Source: a virus
IMG/VR virus record: IMGVR_UViG_3300028829_006090
Location: 1 to 64,000 of that record
Strand: one strand, 5' to 3'
DNA length: 64,000 bases
Of the stretch, positions 1-6,942 are shown one piece after another. Numbering within the stretch: the stretch's first letter is position 1; each line of letters opens with the position of its first letter. Under the pieces are notes generated by a model. That model was not told where the DNA came from. It searched no databases and saw only the letters and a program-made list of their open reading frames with translations. A program made the position numbers and the translations under genes.

Positions 1-447
1 GGACCCAGCGGCGGACCCAGCGGCGGAATATGCGGCGGACCGTGTGGCGGACCAGGCGGCGGACCGTGCGGCGGACCCAGCGGCGGACCAGGCGGCGGAC
101 CCAGCGGCGGACCGTGCGGCGTACTCTGCGTCTTTCCGGTCCTCCTCTCTCCCCTCCCGCAGCCAGCGAAGAACTACTTCGGGTACTTCTGCCTCCCAGT
201 TCCCGATACATCGGAGCGCTGAGCGTCGCGCTGCAAGACTGCACTGCTTCTCGGACATTAGGCGATATAGGGCCCAGAGCTTATCCAGCGGCTGGATCTT
301 GCGCATACGGCCTAGCTGCTCTATACTGATCGGCAGCTTAGGCATCAACCATTCGCCTAGTACCGTACACGGATATCCCTCTCCGTCGAAGTAGCACGCC
401 TCTTTAGATACTAGCCACTCGTGCGTTATTACCTTATCGTCTTTCAT
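1..447 (-). CDS. Ala-rich tetrapeptide-repeat protein, copy 1 (partial, runs off left edge)
   Basis: Reading leftward from ATG at 447, the protein opens with MKDDKVITHEWLVSKEACYF, a conserved domain of about 110 residues containing PKLPISIEQLGRMRKI and NWEAEVPEVVLRWL. It then enters a repeat of four-residue units of the type xSAA, encoded by near-perfect 12-nt repeats, and is still open at base 1. Two full paralogues lie at 20908-21525 and 39232-39669. The start overlaps the stop of the upstream gene as ATGA, so translation is probably coupled. The function is unknown. The repeat could form a regular helix or solenoid, but that is inference. Confidence 0.85.
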   Translation of the reverse strand, partial: MKDDKVITHEWLVSKEACYFDGEGYPCTVLGEWLMPKLPISIEQLGRMRKIQPLDKLWALYRLMSEKQCSLAARRSALRCIGNWEAEVPEVVLRWLREGREEDRKDAEYAARSAAGSAAWSAAGSAARSAAWSATRSAAYSAAGSAAGS

Positions 448-626
448 TGTGTGTCGTTCCTTGCGTTGTAGTCGTCCTCTGCCTCTGCCTCTAGGGCGTC
501 TATTACCTCGTTGTTCCAGTGTTCCGCCAAGATCTCCAGAACTCCTGGAGTATATATGATTGCTTGTTTGCTCTCGTACTCAAGGATCTCGTCCAGCTTA
601 CTGTAGAATCGCTCAGTTTCCGTCAT
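444..626 (-). CDS. small acidic hypothetical protein, 60 aa
   Basis: The protein begins MTETERFYSKLDEIL and is acidic, with a run of Glu/Asp near its C-terminus (EAEAEDDYN). It has no recognisable domain. It overlaps the end of the upstream gene by 14 nt, and its stop shares ATGA with the repeat protein at 447. Both features mark it as a member of the tightly packed leftward operon. A purine-rich AGGCAGGAA stretch lies just before the ATG. Its function cannot be assigned. Confidence 0.7.
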   Translation of the reverse strand: MTETERFYSKLDEILEYESKQAIIYTPGVLEILAEHWNNEVIDALEAEAEDDYNARNDTQ

Positions 627-1053
627 TTCCTGCCTCTGAGTTAGCGTTCCATACTGGGTCTACCTTTATACGTCTCTTCAGCCCCCCGCCCTTTCCGAAC
701 CTCTCCGCGACTAGGACTCTGTCGTGCACCCCTACTAGCCATGGCCGGCGGTAGTCGTTGCACTCTGCGGATACCTCGATTATCTCGTCCATCTCCGGAC
801 TATACGCGAGCCCGGCTCCTGTGATTATCGTCTTGCATATAATCTCTGCTACTATCTGAGGGTCGGGAAGCCAGGGTCTAGTCAGTAAGCAGTCTATTCT
901 GAGCTTCTGATTGACGTAAAGTTTAAGCCACCCCTTGTTGTGGGCCGCCTCATCTATTCTCCAGATCTCTCGTGGTATTCCCCTCGAAGATGCTGCTTGC
1001 TCGAAAGCGGTAAGGTCCCTGTCTCCGGGAATGCTGCGGTAAATATCGCTCAT
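613..1053 (-). CDS. hypothetical protein, 146 aa
   Basis: The start ATG at 1053 is preceded by AAGGACACACA, a Shine-Dalgarno arrangement used repeatedly in this window. The sequence (MSDIYRSIPGDRDLTAFEQA at the start) has no motif I recognise. The middle contains LRIDCLLTRPWLPDPQIVAEI and the C-terminus is basic and Gly-rich. It sits between unknown small genes in the same direction, with 28 nt to the gene upstream. It is likely real because of its length, ribosome site and operon position. Confidence 0.75.
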   Translation of the reverse strand: MSDIYRSIPGDRDLTAFEQAASSRGIPREIWRIDEAAHNKGWLKLYVNQKLRIDCLLTRPWLPDPQIVAEIICKTIITGAGLAYSPEMDEIIEVSAECNDYRRPWLVGVHDRVLVAERFGKGGGLKRRIKVDPVWNANSEAGNDGN

Positions 1054-1081
1054 TGTGTGTCCTTATGTTGTTAGATCTTGC

Positions 1082-1318
1082 CTACATGTAGGTATCGGGC
1101 CTTAGTAGTCCTCGACGCTCTAGGTTTGCTACGGAGCCGCATTCTATCTTACCTCGACTCCCTGCGGAGTCGATGAACCATACGTTGCCGTTGAATGCCT
1201 GGCTATCTAGTGTCAGCCTCTCTCCTCTACATATAGTTCTCCGATGTGTCGCTGATCGCTGTGTTGTGCTGCCGTAGTATAGAAAGAACTCATCCTGTAC
1301 TATGTAGTGCCTGCTCAT
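1082..1318 (-). CDS. hypothetical protein, 78 aa
   Basis: The protein begins MSRHYIVQDEFFLYYGSTTQ. Its start codon overlaps the stop of the 1315-1653 gene as ATGA, implying translational coupling. It carries aromatic residues early and several Arg later (RSATHRRTICRGERL), with no transmembrane segment or known motif. It is a member of the leftward operon of small genes. The function is unknown. Confidence 0.7.
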   Translation of the reverse strand: MSRHYIVQDEFFLYYGSTTQRSATHRRTICRGERLTLDSQAFNGNVWFIDSAGSRGKIECGSVANLERRGLLRPDTYM

Positions 1319-1653
1319 ACGAATAGCCTATGGTTCTCCAAGTCCGCAGTCCATTCCTCCCCCACCGTAAGGCCTCGGTCTTTATACATCTGACCGAACT
1401 CCATTACTAGAAATAGAATATCTCGGTACTCGTAGATATCTTCCGAATCCCCGTACCGAGCGGTTGCTCTGAACTTCGGCTGCCGGTGCTTGCTTAAGCA
1501 TGAGGTTTCTAGCGGATATAGTTTGATAAATACAGACTTCGGTATACCTCCTACAGAGAAGTACACTCCTCGCTCATCCGTGCCCCACTCGTAAGCTTTG
1601 TCGGCGCACTTCTCCAGTATCTCTAGGTGTCCCGCGGTTAGCTTGCTTAGCAT
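1315..1653 (-). CDS. hypothetical protein, 112 aa
   Basis: The protein begins MLSKLTAGHLEILEKCADKA. It is a mixed alpha/beta-looking soluble protein containing DIYEYRDILFLVMEFGQMY. The start lies within the last codons of the upstream gene (7 nt overlap) and its stop shares ATGA with the next gene. No domain is recognised. Its place in an unbroken chain of overlapping genes is the main support. Confidence 0.7.
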   Translation of the reverse strand: MLSKLTAGHLEILEKCADKAYEWGTDERGVYFSVGGIPKSVFIKLYPLETSCLSKHRQPKFRATARYGDSEDIYEYRDILFLVMEFGQMYKDRGLTVGEEWTADLENHRLFV

Positions 1654-1979
1654 TTTCCTTCTCCTAGTTGTCTTTTATAGTAGTTATAGATGGGATGTCT
1701 CTCCCCGTCCAAGACGTAGTACCCTTTAGAGATCCCTGCCAGGTACCGGCTGCCTTTTGATACAACTACCTTGCCGTGAGCGTCCTTGTGATTTTTTCTA
1801 GCTCTGTGGGTCGAGGTCTTGTCCATCCATATCTTCCCCGGAGCGACTTCCGATCCGCAGCAGGCCGATCCTTCTCCAGATTCGTCGTGCCATGCTCCGA
1901 CTATGTCCCCGTAGTCGTAGAAGAATCCGTCATTGATTTCAACTACCGAGCACTCTCTCTCGCATGCTAGGCAGATCAT
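1647..1979 (-). CDS. putative zinc-binding protein, 110 aa
   Basis: The N-terminus MICLACERECSVVEI carries a CxxC-x3-C arrangement. A further Cys pair (SACCGSEVAPGK) follows about 30 residues later, so a four-Cys zinc site is plausible. The C-terminal half is basic and Tyr-rich (YYVLDGERHPIYNYYKRQL). The ATG at 1979 overlaps the stop of the upstream gene as TAATG. A DNA-, RNA- or protein-binding role would be inference from the knuckle alone. Confidence 0.7.
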   Translation of the reverse strand: MICLACERECSVVEINDGFFYDYGDIVGAWHDESGEGSACCGSEVAPGKIWMDKTSTHRARKNHKDAHGKVVVSKGSRYLAGISKGYYVLDGERHPIYNYYKRQLGEGKC

Positions 1980-2665
1980 TAGACCCTTGCCCCTACATAG
2001 ATATCTAGTCCGTCCAGCCAGTACTCGACTACGACATCATTACGGCTAGGCATTGAAGATATGAGATCCTCTGCAGATACCTGCATCCAGAATGGATCTG
2101 CGTTATGCGATAGATTTACCGACACAAATACCGATTCCGCGTTCCTCAGGGCGTTGAGGAGAGGCACCGACTTTGTGTGTGTGCTTAGAGGCTCTGCGTC
2201 CTCTGTGATGAACCCGTAGCGAGCTCCAGCTAGGCTGCTGTGACAAATTTCGCAGCTCGACGTGGAGAACTCTTCCATGTCCGGCTCGCCCGTTACACAG
2301 TGCGATAACGGTACGAAATGCTCCAGTCCGTAGGTGACTCCCATTCCGAGTTGGTAGGCGCAGTCTGTGCAGCAATATCCGTCTGCCTCCAGATATCGGG
2401 AAAAGTACACGCTTCCGTCGATCATTTCTATATCCCACGTGGCGTCTCTCCTAGTAACTTCTTGGCCCAGTACTTGCTCTTCCCAGATCTGCTTCCCGTC
2501 GTTCTTCGGTGTAGGAGCCTGCATTGCGCGTATATCTTCGTAGGAGATTCCCATTTTCTGCAACATCTTCTCATACATTCTGGCGAATATTGCTGGGGCC
2601 ATTAAATCTCTTTGGCCGTTAAATCTTTTGCTACTAACGGCCAGTTTTCGTTCTACGCACGTCAT
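1979..2665 (-). CDS. putative zinc-knuckle protein, 228 aa
   Basis: The ATG at 2665 follows AGGAGAGGCACT, a good ribosome site. The protein has two Cys pairs, CCTDCAYQ around residue 98 and SCEICHSS around residue 137, with His in between (HFVPLSHCV), a layout expected for a zinc ribbon or treble clef. The remainder is mixed alpha/beta with no named domain. It is the first gene after the tRNA cluster in transcription order. No specific function can be given. Confidence 0.75.
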   Translation of the reverse strand: MTCVERKLAVSSKRFNGQRDLMAPAIFARMYEKMLQKMGISYEDIRAMQAPTPKNDGKQIWEEQVLGQEVTRRDATWDIEMIDGSVYFSRYLEADGYCCTDCAYQLGMGVTYGLEHFVPLSHCVTGEPDMEEFSTSSCEICHSSLAGARYGFITEDAEPLSTHTKSVPLLNALRNAESVFVSVNLSHNADPFWMQVSAEDLISSMPSRNDVVVEYWLDGLDIYVGARV

Positions 2666-2700
2666 AGTGCCTCTCCTGGTTATTCTTCTTGTTTTTGTAA

Positions 2701-2777
2701 TGCGCGGTCAGGGATCGAACCTGTTACAGACCTTCCGACTGCCGTAGGATTTATTAAGGTCTAGGCTTACTCGCGCA
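2701..2777 (-). tRNA. tRNA-like sequence, anticodon unresolved
   Basis: On the minus strand a 77-nt stretch starts TGCGCGA and ends CCGCGCA, giving six acceptor pairs. It has a good T arm, CAGG-TTCGATC-CCTG. The middle does not fold as a normal D arm plus anticodon arm: the strongest pairing I find is AGACCTT with AAGGTCT around a 21-nt loop. No CCA is encoded. It could be a tRNA with an unusual core, a decayed tRNA, or a mimic. A covariance-model search would decide. Confidence 0.4.
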
Positions 2778-2783
2778 ATAGTT

Positions 2784-2840
2784 TGGTATTCCCGCTCGGA
2801 TTCGAACCCGCGCCTGAATATTCGACCACAGTGGCATAAA
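2784..2840 (-). tRNA. orphan tRNA 3'-half-like sequence with encoded CCA
   Basis: The minus strand contains TTCGAAT, then 5 nt, then CGGGAAT, A and CCA, which is exact tRNA 3'-end spacing. The matching 5' acceptor strand ATTCCCG is absent immediately upstream, because tRNA-Gly ends there. It is present at the 5' end of the Asn-like gene at 3023, on the other side of tRNA-Gly. The local T stem is poorly paired. This may be a remnant, or one half of a rearranged or split tRNA. Confidence 0.35.
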
Positions 2841-2911
2841 AGCGGGTAGAGGGAATCGAACCCTCTTCTTCAGATTGGAAATCTGAGGTAATACCTATAT
2901 ACGATACCCGC
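2841..2911 (-). tRNA. tRNA-Gly (anticodon TCC)
   Basis: This is a clean cloverleaf on the minus strand. The acceptor GCGGGTA pairs fully with TACCCGC. The D arm is GTA-TATAGGTAT-TAC. The anticodon stem TCAGA/TCTGA closes loop TTTCCAA with anticodon TCC. The T arm is GAGGG-TTCGATT-CCCTC, and the discriminator is T. No CCA is encoded. It would read GGA glycine codons. It is the only tRNA in the cluster that folds without problems. Confidence 0.92.
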
Positions 2912-2945
2912 AATATAATACTATATACACAAACCATCAAAAAAT
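2912..2945 (-). promoter_or_regulatory. AT-rich stretch upstream of tRNA-Gly, possible promoter
   Basis: On the minus strand TTTTTTGATGG is followed about 16 nt later by TATTATA, just before the tRNA-Gly 5' end. A weak sigma70-like pair (TTTTGA / TATTAT, 16 nt apart) can be drawn. The region is much richer in A and T than its surroundings. It could equally be a plain intergenic spacer. Confidence 0.25.
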
Positions 2946-2948
2946 TTA

Positions 2949-3023
2949 TGGCTCTAGTGGCAATATTCGAACTTGAGACCTTGAAGTTAACAGCTTCTTG
3001 CTCTTCCGCTGAGTTACGGGAAT
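2949..3023 (-). tRNA. tRNA-Asn-like gene (anticodon GTT) with unpaired acceptor
   Basis: The spacing is exactly that of a tRNA with encoded CCA. The 5' strand is ATTCCCG, the D arm ACTC-AGCGGAA-GAGC, and the anticodon stem GAAG/CTTC closes loop CTGTTAA with anticodon GTT. Then come T loop TTCGAAT and a 3' end reading G-CCA. The 3' acceptor strand CACTAGA does not pair with ATTCCCG, and the T stem has mismatches. The perfect complement CGGGAAT lies at 2788-2794. It is either decayed or needs a partner RNA. Confidence 0.5.
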
Positions 3024-3062
3024 ATATGATTGTTAGCCGATGGCTTGCGGCCTCGTTGACTT

Positions 3063-3290
3063 TTATGTAGAGTACATTCTAGCTTCGATATAGCTATCCG
3101 AGGCTAGTTCGATAAACTTTAGGAACTCCTCAACTCTGGCCGTGTTGACTGTGTATCGATCGGGGATGAGTAGTCCTACGGACTCCAAGTATTTGATATC
3201 CTCGGTAAGCTCTGAGGAATAGTTGTACGTTCTCGTGGTGAATGTGCCGGAGTATAGAGATAGTAGGATCTCCAGTCGTCGGGGAGTCAT
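3063..3290 (-). CDS. small winged-helix-like protein, 75 aa
   Basis: I chose the ATG at 3290 (MTPRRLEILLSLYSG) because it forms an ATGA overlap with the upstream stop; a longer reading would extend 45 nt into that gene. The pattern LTEDIKYLESVGLLIPDRYTV resembles the recognition helix and wing of MarR/winged-helix folds, though this is a weak match by eye. The tRNA cluster begins about 40 nt further on. It might be a small regulator. Confidence 0.65.
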   Translation of the reverse strand: MTPRRLEILLSLYSGTFTTRTYNYSSELTEDIKYLESVGLLIPDRYTVNTARVEEFLKFIELASDSYIEARMYST

Positions 3291-3604
3291 ACGCGTTCCC
3301 GGCCTTCCCAGGTAGACTCGAGGGCCGATATGCACCGTTCTATGTCCATCTTTATGTTCTCTAGAGCCGCGACAGCCTCCGCGACCTGGTTGCGGCTAGA
3401 TCCCTCGATTCGATAGGACTGGGCCACTTCCTCGATAATCAGCTGGCAGAGCATGTCGTCGGGGCCTTCTTTTTCCTGTCCTGATAATACTCGAATCTGC
3501 TCTCCCGTCATAGCCTCGTGTACCCCGCTATGCTTTTCCCAGTGCGTCCTGAATGCTGGGTACATAGCCTTAGATAGTATCTCTAGGATTTCAAATAACT
3601 CCAT
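3287..3604 (-). CDS. hypothetical protein, 105 aa
   Basis: The protein begins MELFEILEILSKAMYPAF and is predominantly helical and acidic, with a C-terminal helix NIKMDIERCISALESTW. It starts immediately after the DUF6915-like gene ends at 3606 and couples by ATGA to the gene after it. No known domain is seen. Confidence 0.7.
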   Translation of the reverse strand: MELFEILEILSKAMYPAFRTHWEKHSGVHEAMTGEQIRVLSGQEKEGPDDMLCQLIIEEVAQSYRIEGSSRNQVAEAVAALENIKMDIERCISALESTWEGRERV

Positions 3605-3605
3605 T

Positions 3606-3998
3606 CTACTTCTCCTCTCTGTGTGTTAAACTCTCCGGGAAGTCTATAGCCATCCGGATGTCCATAGCGGTCGACTGGTTGCGGTACATCCAAGGCTCTG
3701 GGTTGTTCTTGATCGGGCGTAGCCAGTCCTGTATAGTTGGGATGAACCCAAGCTCCGTAATGATGTGATCCTCCACTATATCCCGTACTGAGACATCCTC
3801 GCCGGTACTGGTGATGAGAGTGGGTCCGAATTTAGTAACGGCCGCCTCTACACCTTGGGAGTGATGACGGAGAGCCTGGTGTGTAAAGTCCCCCGTGTGT
3901 CCTTTAGTGGAGTCGAACCAGTTGTGGATTTCATAATAATCCGTGTCGTGTCCTCCAAACTTAGATGCCGATACGCATGCGTGGTTGTAGGCGTTCAT
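3606..3998 (-). CDS. DUF6915-like conserved phage protein, 130 aa
   Basis: The pattern HNWFDSTKGHTGDFTHQALR followed by HHSQGVEAA and IPTIQDWL is one I associate with a widespread uncharacterised family (DUF6915) found in phages and bacteria. The conserved His residues (HNWFD, HQALRHH) could bind a metal, but no activity is known. The length fits the family. Its ATG at 3998 shares ATGA with the zinc-ribbon gene upstream. Confidence 0.75.
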   Translation of the reverse strand: MNAYNHACVSASKFGGHDTDYYEIHNWFDSTKGHTGDFTHQALRHHSQGVEAAVTKFGPTLITSTGEDVSVRDIVEDHIITELGFIPTIQDWLRPIKNNPEPWMYRNQSTAMDIRMAIDFPESLTHREEK

Positions 3999-4228
3999 TC
4001 GTCCTCCTCGCAGTTAGTCTCGGCCGACGGGTCCCCGAAGATGTCATCCTGACATGGAGAGCACATCCCTGTTATGAGGAATTCCCGGTCTTCCGGAGAT
4101 AGTGTAGGAAATGCCCGCTGTACGAGCGCCCCTTGTTCGTAGCTTCGCCATCCATCTTCGTCTACGATGAGTTTGCCGACTGTGCTGCAGATCGGGCATG
4201 TCTTTAGGATCTCTTTTGATGCAGACAT
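3995..4228 (-). CDS. zinc-ribbon protein, 77 aa
   Basis: A CPIC pair near residue 11 and a CSPC pair near residue 56 frame a compact acidic protein, fitting a four-Cys zinc ribbon. The C-terminus is strongly acidic (NCEEDE). AAGGACACACACTA precedes the ATG. It is the first gene downstream of the 40-bp palindrome at 4265-4304, so a transcript starting near that element would begin with this gene. A transcription-related role is possible but unproven. Confidence 0.75.
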   Translation of the reverse strand: MSASKEILKTCPICSTVGKLIVDEDGWRSYEQGALVQRAFPTLSPEDREFLITGMCSPCQDDIFGDPSAETNCEEDE

Positions 4229-4264
4229 TAGTGTGTGTCCTTAGGTGTGTTGTTTGTGGTACGT

Positions 4265-4304
4265 GAATAGAGGACCTAGCATACGTATGCTAGGTCCTCT
4301 ATTC
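4265..4304. promoter_or_regulatory. perfect 40-bp palindrome with TAGCATACGTATGCTA core
   Basis: Each 20-nt half (gaatagaggacctagcatac and its exact complement) meets without a loop. The 16-bp core at 4277-4292 recurs at three other intergenic sites (13120, 26092, 54824). It lies 48 nt upstream of the gene starting at 4228 and 4 nt past the stop of the GHKL gene. No T-run follows on either strand, so a plain intrinsic terminator is less likely than an operator, a promoter-linked element or an RNA processing site. Confidence 0.8.
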
Positions 4305-4308
4305 TTCT

Positions 4309-6036
4309 CTAGGCGAACGTCGACTCTTCGAACCGAGTCGCCTTGTCTAGTATCTTCTCTGAAGTCTCCCGGATCTTCTTCAGTCTCTTGGTCTCTCGCC
4401 GGCCCATTGTATCGAGGATTCGGGGCAGGTTGTTTGTTCGAAACGCTAGGAACTGTCCGATGAAGTGCTCGGCGCCGTCGTGGAATCGCTCATAGAACTC
4501 CTCCCCATGTACGTGAGTCTCGCATGTAGTGTCTCCGTGTACGTATTCGTGCCACAGAGTAGCCGCCACTTGTACTGTGTCCTGGATGCTGGCTAAGGAC
4601 TTGTACTTGAGGTATGCCTCGTCGAAATGGATTAAGTATCTTCCGTCGGTCCATGCACACGCTAGTCCGAAATGCGTGCCGAGATGTACCGCCCTGTTGG
4701 CAGGGGTCTCTGCGTACTGCTTTACTAATGACGAGCAGATGTGGCTTTTGGAGAACTCCCTTAGTAGCTTCATCCACGTCTGTGTTTCGATAGCCGCCTC
4801 CTTTTCTGGGGCATCTCTCCACCCTGAATCATTGTCCGATAATAGGTCGTCAACTTCTACGGACTCTATGTCCGGGTTCACTCGGTCGTAGACGTCTGGG
4901 CAGTGCTGTTCGAGAGAGGTCAGGAGTGCGTGGACAATCTCGTGGACGTCCTTGTCTTTGAATCGGTCCGCACAGTCCTTTGATAATACGAAAGCCAGTC
5001 CACTCTGCATTACCTTATCACCTCGGGGACATCCCTTAGGAGCCACGGCTATCCGGTTGGAGTATTTTTCTCCCAGTACATCAAACAGACGTTTTACGGT
5101 ATAGGACGATCCCTTAACTGACGTGATGATCTTCAGGGTATTTACATGCTCCGGAAGAGCACGGTGCGTCCCTAACTCCAGACTGTATCTCTGCTTCGCC
5201 GCAGATGTGAGTCGTGCCGCCTTTAGGGCCTTCTTGTGTGCCGTATTACGGATGCTCTCTAGTACGCCTACCCATCTATCGCAGTCATATTCCAATACCG
5301 CGTTGCGGGCGAAGTTGAGGGAGAATCCATTGACTGCGATGACGTCTCCTCCGGACCCCGTAAGGTAGGAGGATTTCTCGGACACGAATACCCCTTTGGA
5401 GTATATCGTAAGAGGTCCGGTGTCTTTCAGACGTAGGTAGATTTCCCCGTCAGATAGGTCCCACTCCTCTGTTGCTGGGTCGACCGAGATGAGCTTGTCG
5501 TTTATATACACTTCGATGTTAGGCATGTATTTACATGCCCTTGTCACCTCTCTGACTGTGTCGTCCACAGCCCAGGTCCGTAGCGGTTTATACAGGTCTA
5601 TGTCGATGCAGCATCCTGCGCGTCGTGTACGACTAGTGGTCATGTCGTATGAGATGCGTCCTGTCTCGCCTATGGATTTCTCGACATCCACTCGTAGGGT
5701 ATATCGTCCGGTATTCCATGTGTTTCTCCCGAAGGAGAACATCTGGCCTCGGCCCATGCGAAAGGTTCCGTAGACTTTCTCCTCTTCTTCAGCGTGTGGA
5801 GCTCCGAATGTACCGAACCACTCCTCCACTTCCTTAGCGTTTTTGAACCCTTTCCCATCGTCTAGGATCTGGACCTTGTCGCCGTTGATGAGGATATTAC
5901 AGGCCTTTGCTCCAGCGTCTGCTGAGTTCATCACTCCTTCTACGATCGCCTTAGCTAGGGTTCCTGCCTGCTTCCGGATTACGTCCAGAAGAAGCTTAGG
6001 TGCCATCTTGAATTCAATGTTCTTATTTGCTGCCAT
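4309..6036 (-). CDS. GHKL-type ATPase with C-terminal zincin-like motifs, 575 aa
   Basis: The N-terminal 110 residues carry the GHKL/Bergerat fold signatures of HSP90, MutL and MORC proteins: VEGVMNSADAGAK (E33, N37, D40), LDDGKGF (D60, G61, G63) and GRGQMF (95-100). The family binds ATP and often closes like a clamp. The C-terminal half has two HExxH motifs, HEIVH (365-369) and HEYVH (496-500). The second is followed by VHGEEF (H510), the spacing of SprT-like zinc proteases. ATG at 6036 follows AAGGAACAAC. The joining of an ATP clamp to a possible protease is unusual; its role in DNA metabolism or host defence interference is unknown. Confidence 0.85.
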   Translation of the reverse strand: MAANKNIEFKMAPKLLLDVIRKQAGTLAKAIVEGVMNSADAGAKACNILINGDKVQILDDGKGFKNAKEVEEWFGTFGAPHAEEEEKVYGTFRMGRGQMFSFGRNTWNTGRYTLRVDVEKSIGETGRISYDMTTSRTRRAGCCIDIDLYKPLRTWAVDDTVREVTRACKYMPNIEVYINDKLISVDPATEEWDLSDGEIYLRLKDTGPLTIYSKGVFVSEKSSYLTGSGGDVIAVNGFSLNFARNAVLEYDCDRWVGVLESIRNTAHKKALKAARLTSAAKQRYSLELGTHRALPEHVNTLKIITSVKGSSYTVKRLFDVLGEKYSNRIAVAPKGCPRGDKVMQSGLAFVLSKDCADRFKDKDVHEIVHALLTSLEQHCPDVYDRVNPDIESVEVDDLLSDNDSGWRDAPEKEAAIETQTWMKLLREFSKSHICSSLVKQYAETPANRAVHLGTHFGLACAWTDGRYLIHFDEAYLKYKSLASIQDTVQVAATLWHEYVHGDTTCETHVHGEEFYERFHDGAEHFIGQFLAFRTNNLPRILDTMGRRETKRLKKIRETSEKILDKATRFEESTFA

Positions 6037-6061
6037 GTTGTTCCTTGGTGTTGTTCGTTGT

Positions 6062-6724
6062 TTATAGATTTTGTCGCTTAAGGGACTCTAGTGCGTGCCT
6101 CTTAAGGTCCTGCTGTACCGCTATGTCCGATCGGGGTACATCTATCTTCAGTCTCAGAATTCCCTGCGCTGCGCAGGTTCGAGCTCTCTGAGGGGTCCAC
6201 TCCTCAGTTTTACGAGAGAGCACATCCCAGTACCAAGACTCGCCTAGCTCAGGATCTTCTTGCGTATACTCTGTTAGGACAAACTCCCCTTGCTCGGTCT
6301 TCTCTAGCTCCATGAATTCATAGACGTGTTTCGGGATCTCCTTAGTCCACGGACCGCGTGCTCCCCTTCTTGCCCCCTGCAGTCTCGGACCATCTGGGGA
6401 GGTCTCTATTTTAAGTTGCCACGTCTGCGGTTGTGAGTAGTGTCCGCGGACCCCTATGTACTCCTCTAGGGGCTCTTCACCGGTCCGCAATACATGGCGA
6501 TGATATTCTGACCAGGCCCTCGAGTGCTCCTCACATGTGGGTATCTCGTCCTCCGAGATGTCCTCAAAATCTCCATCTCCGTACGGAGATACTGAGTAGC
6601 CGCTCTCGGACTCCGAGTCGAGGAAGTACGTGGAGAGGTGCCATCCTACCGGACAGTCCCTCTCCCCGCAGCTCCACGGAGCAGTCATCATATGTTCGCA
6701 GAAGTGATGCCCCTTATCGCTCAT
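6062..6724 (-). CDS. hypothetical protein, 220 aa
   Basis: The N-terminus (MSDKGHHFCEHMMTAPWSCG) contains several Cys and His that could form a metal site (HFCEHMM, WSCGERDCPVGWH, TCEEH). The central part is acidic and Ser-rich. The C-terminal 100 residues look alpha/beta, with EFVLTEYTQEDPELGESWYW. It lies 25 nt upstream of the GHKL gene in transcription order and may be part of the same functional unit. No family is recognised. Confidence 0.75.
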   Translation of the reverse strand: MSDKGHHFCEHMMTAPWSCGERDCPVGWHLSTYFLDSESESGYSVSPYGDGDFEDISEDEIPTCEEHSRAWSEYHRHVLRTGEEPLEEYIGVRGHYSQPQTWQLKIETSPDGPRLQGARRGARGPWTKEIPKHVYEFMELEKTEQGEFVLTEYTQEDPELGESWYWDVLSRKTEEWTPQRARTCAAQGILRLKIDVPRSDIAVQQDLKRHALESLKRQNL

Positions 6725-6921
6725 CCCCGGGCCTCCTGGAGCTCATGTATCTGGTACTCGTAGTGATTCTGTTTGCAGTGATCGCAGTCCGGCTCAATAT
6801 CCTTCAGCTTTCGGATGGCGGCCTCTGCGTCCCCTCTAGTACGGTAGAACTTAGGAGACATTCCAAGCCCGGTGGAGTCCCTGATGATGTTGCTTATCTC
6901 TACTATGTATACGGCGTTCAT
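6721..6921 (-). CDS. small hypothetical protein, 66 aa
   Basis: The protein begins MNAVYIVEISNIIRDSTGLG. It has a CDHC pair (residues 47-50) and a short basic amphipathic segment (RGDAEAAIRKLKDIE). Its stop shares ATGA with the next gene, implying coupling. The function is unknown. Confidence 0.7.
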   Translation of the reverse strand: MNAVYIVEISNIIRDSTGLGMSPKFYRTRGDAEAAIRKLKDIEPDCDHCKQNHYEYQIHELQEARG

Positions 6922-6942
6922 GGCGCCTCCTTTTTTTGTATA

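Noticed and set aside
4265-4304. Simple intrinsic terminator after the GHKL gene
   Set aside because: The palindrome has no loop and no T-run on either strand, and its core recurs at promoter-like positions elsewhere.
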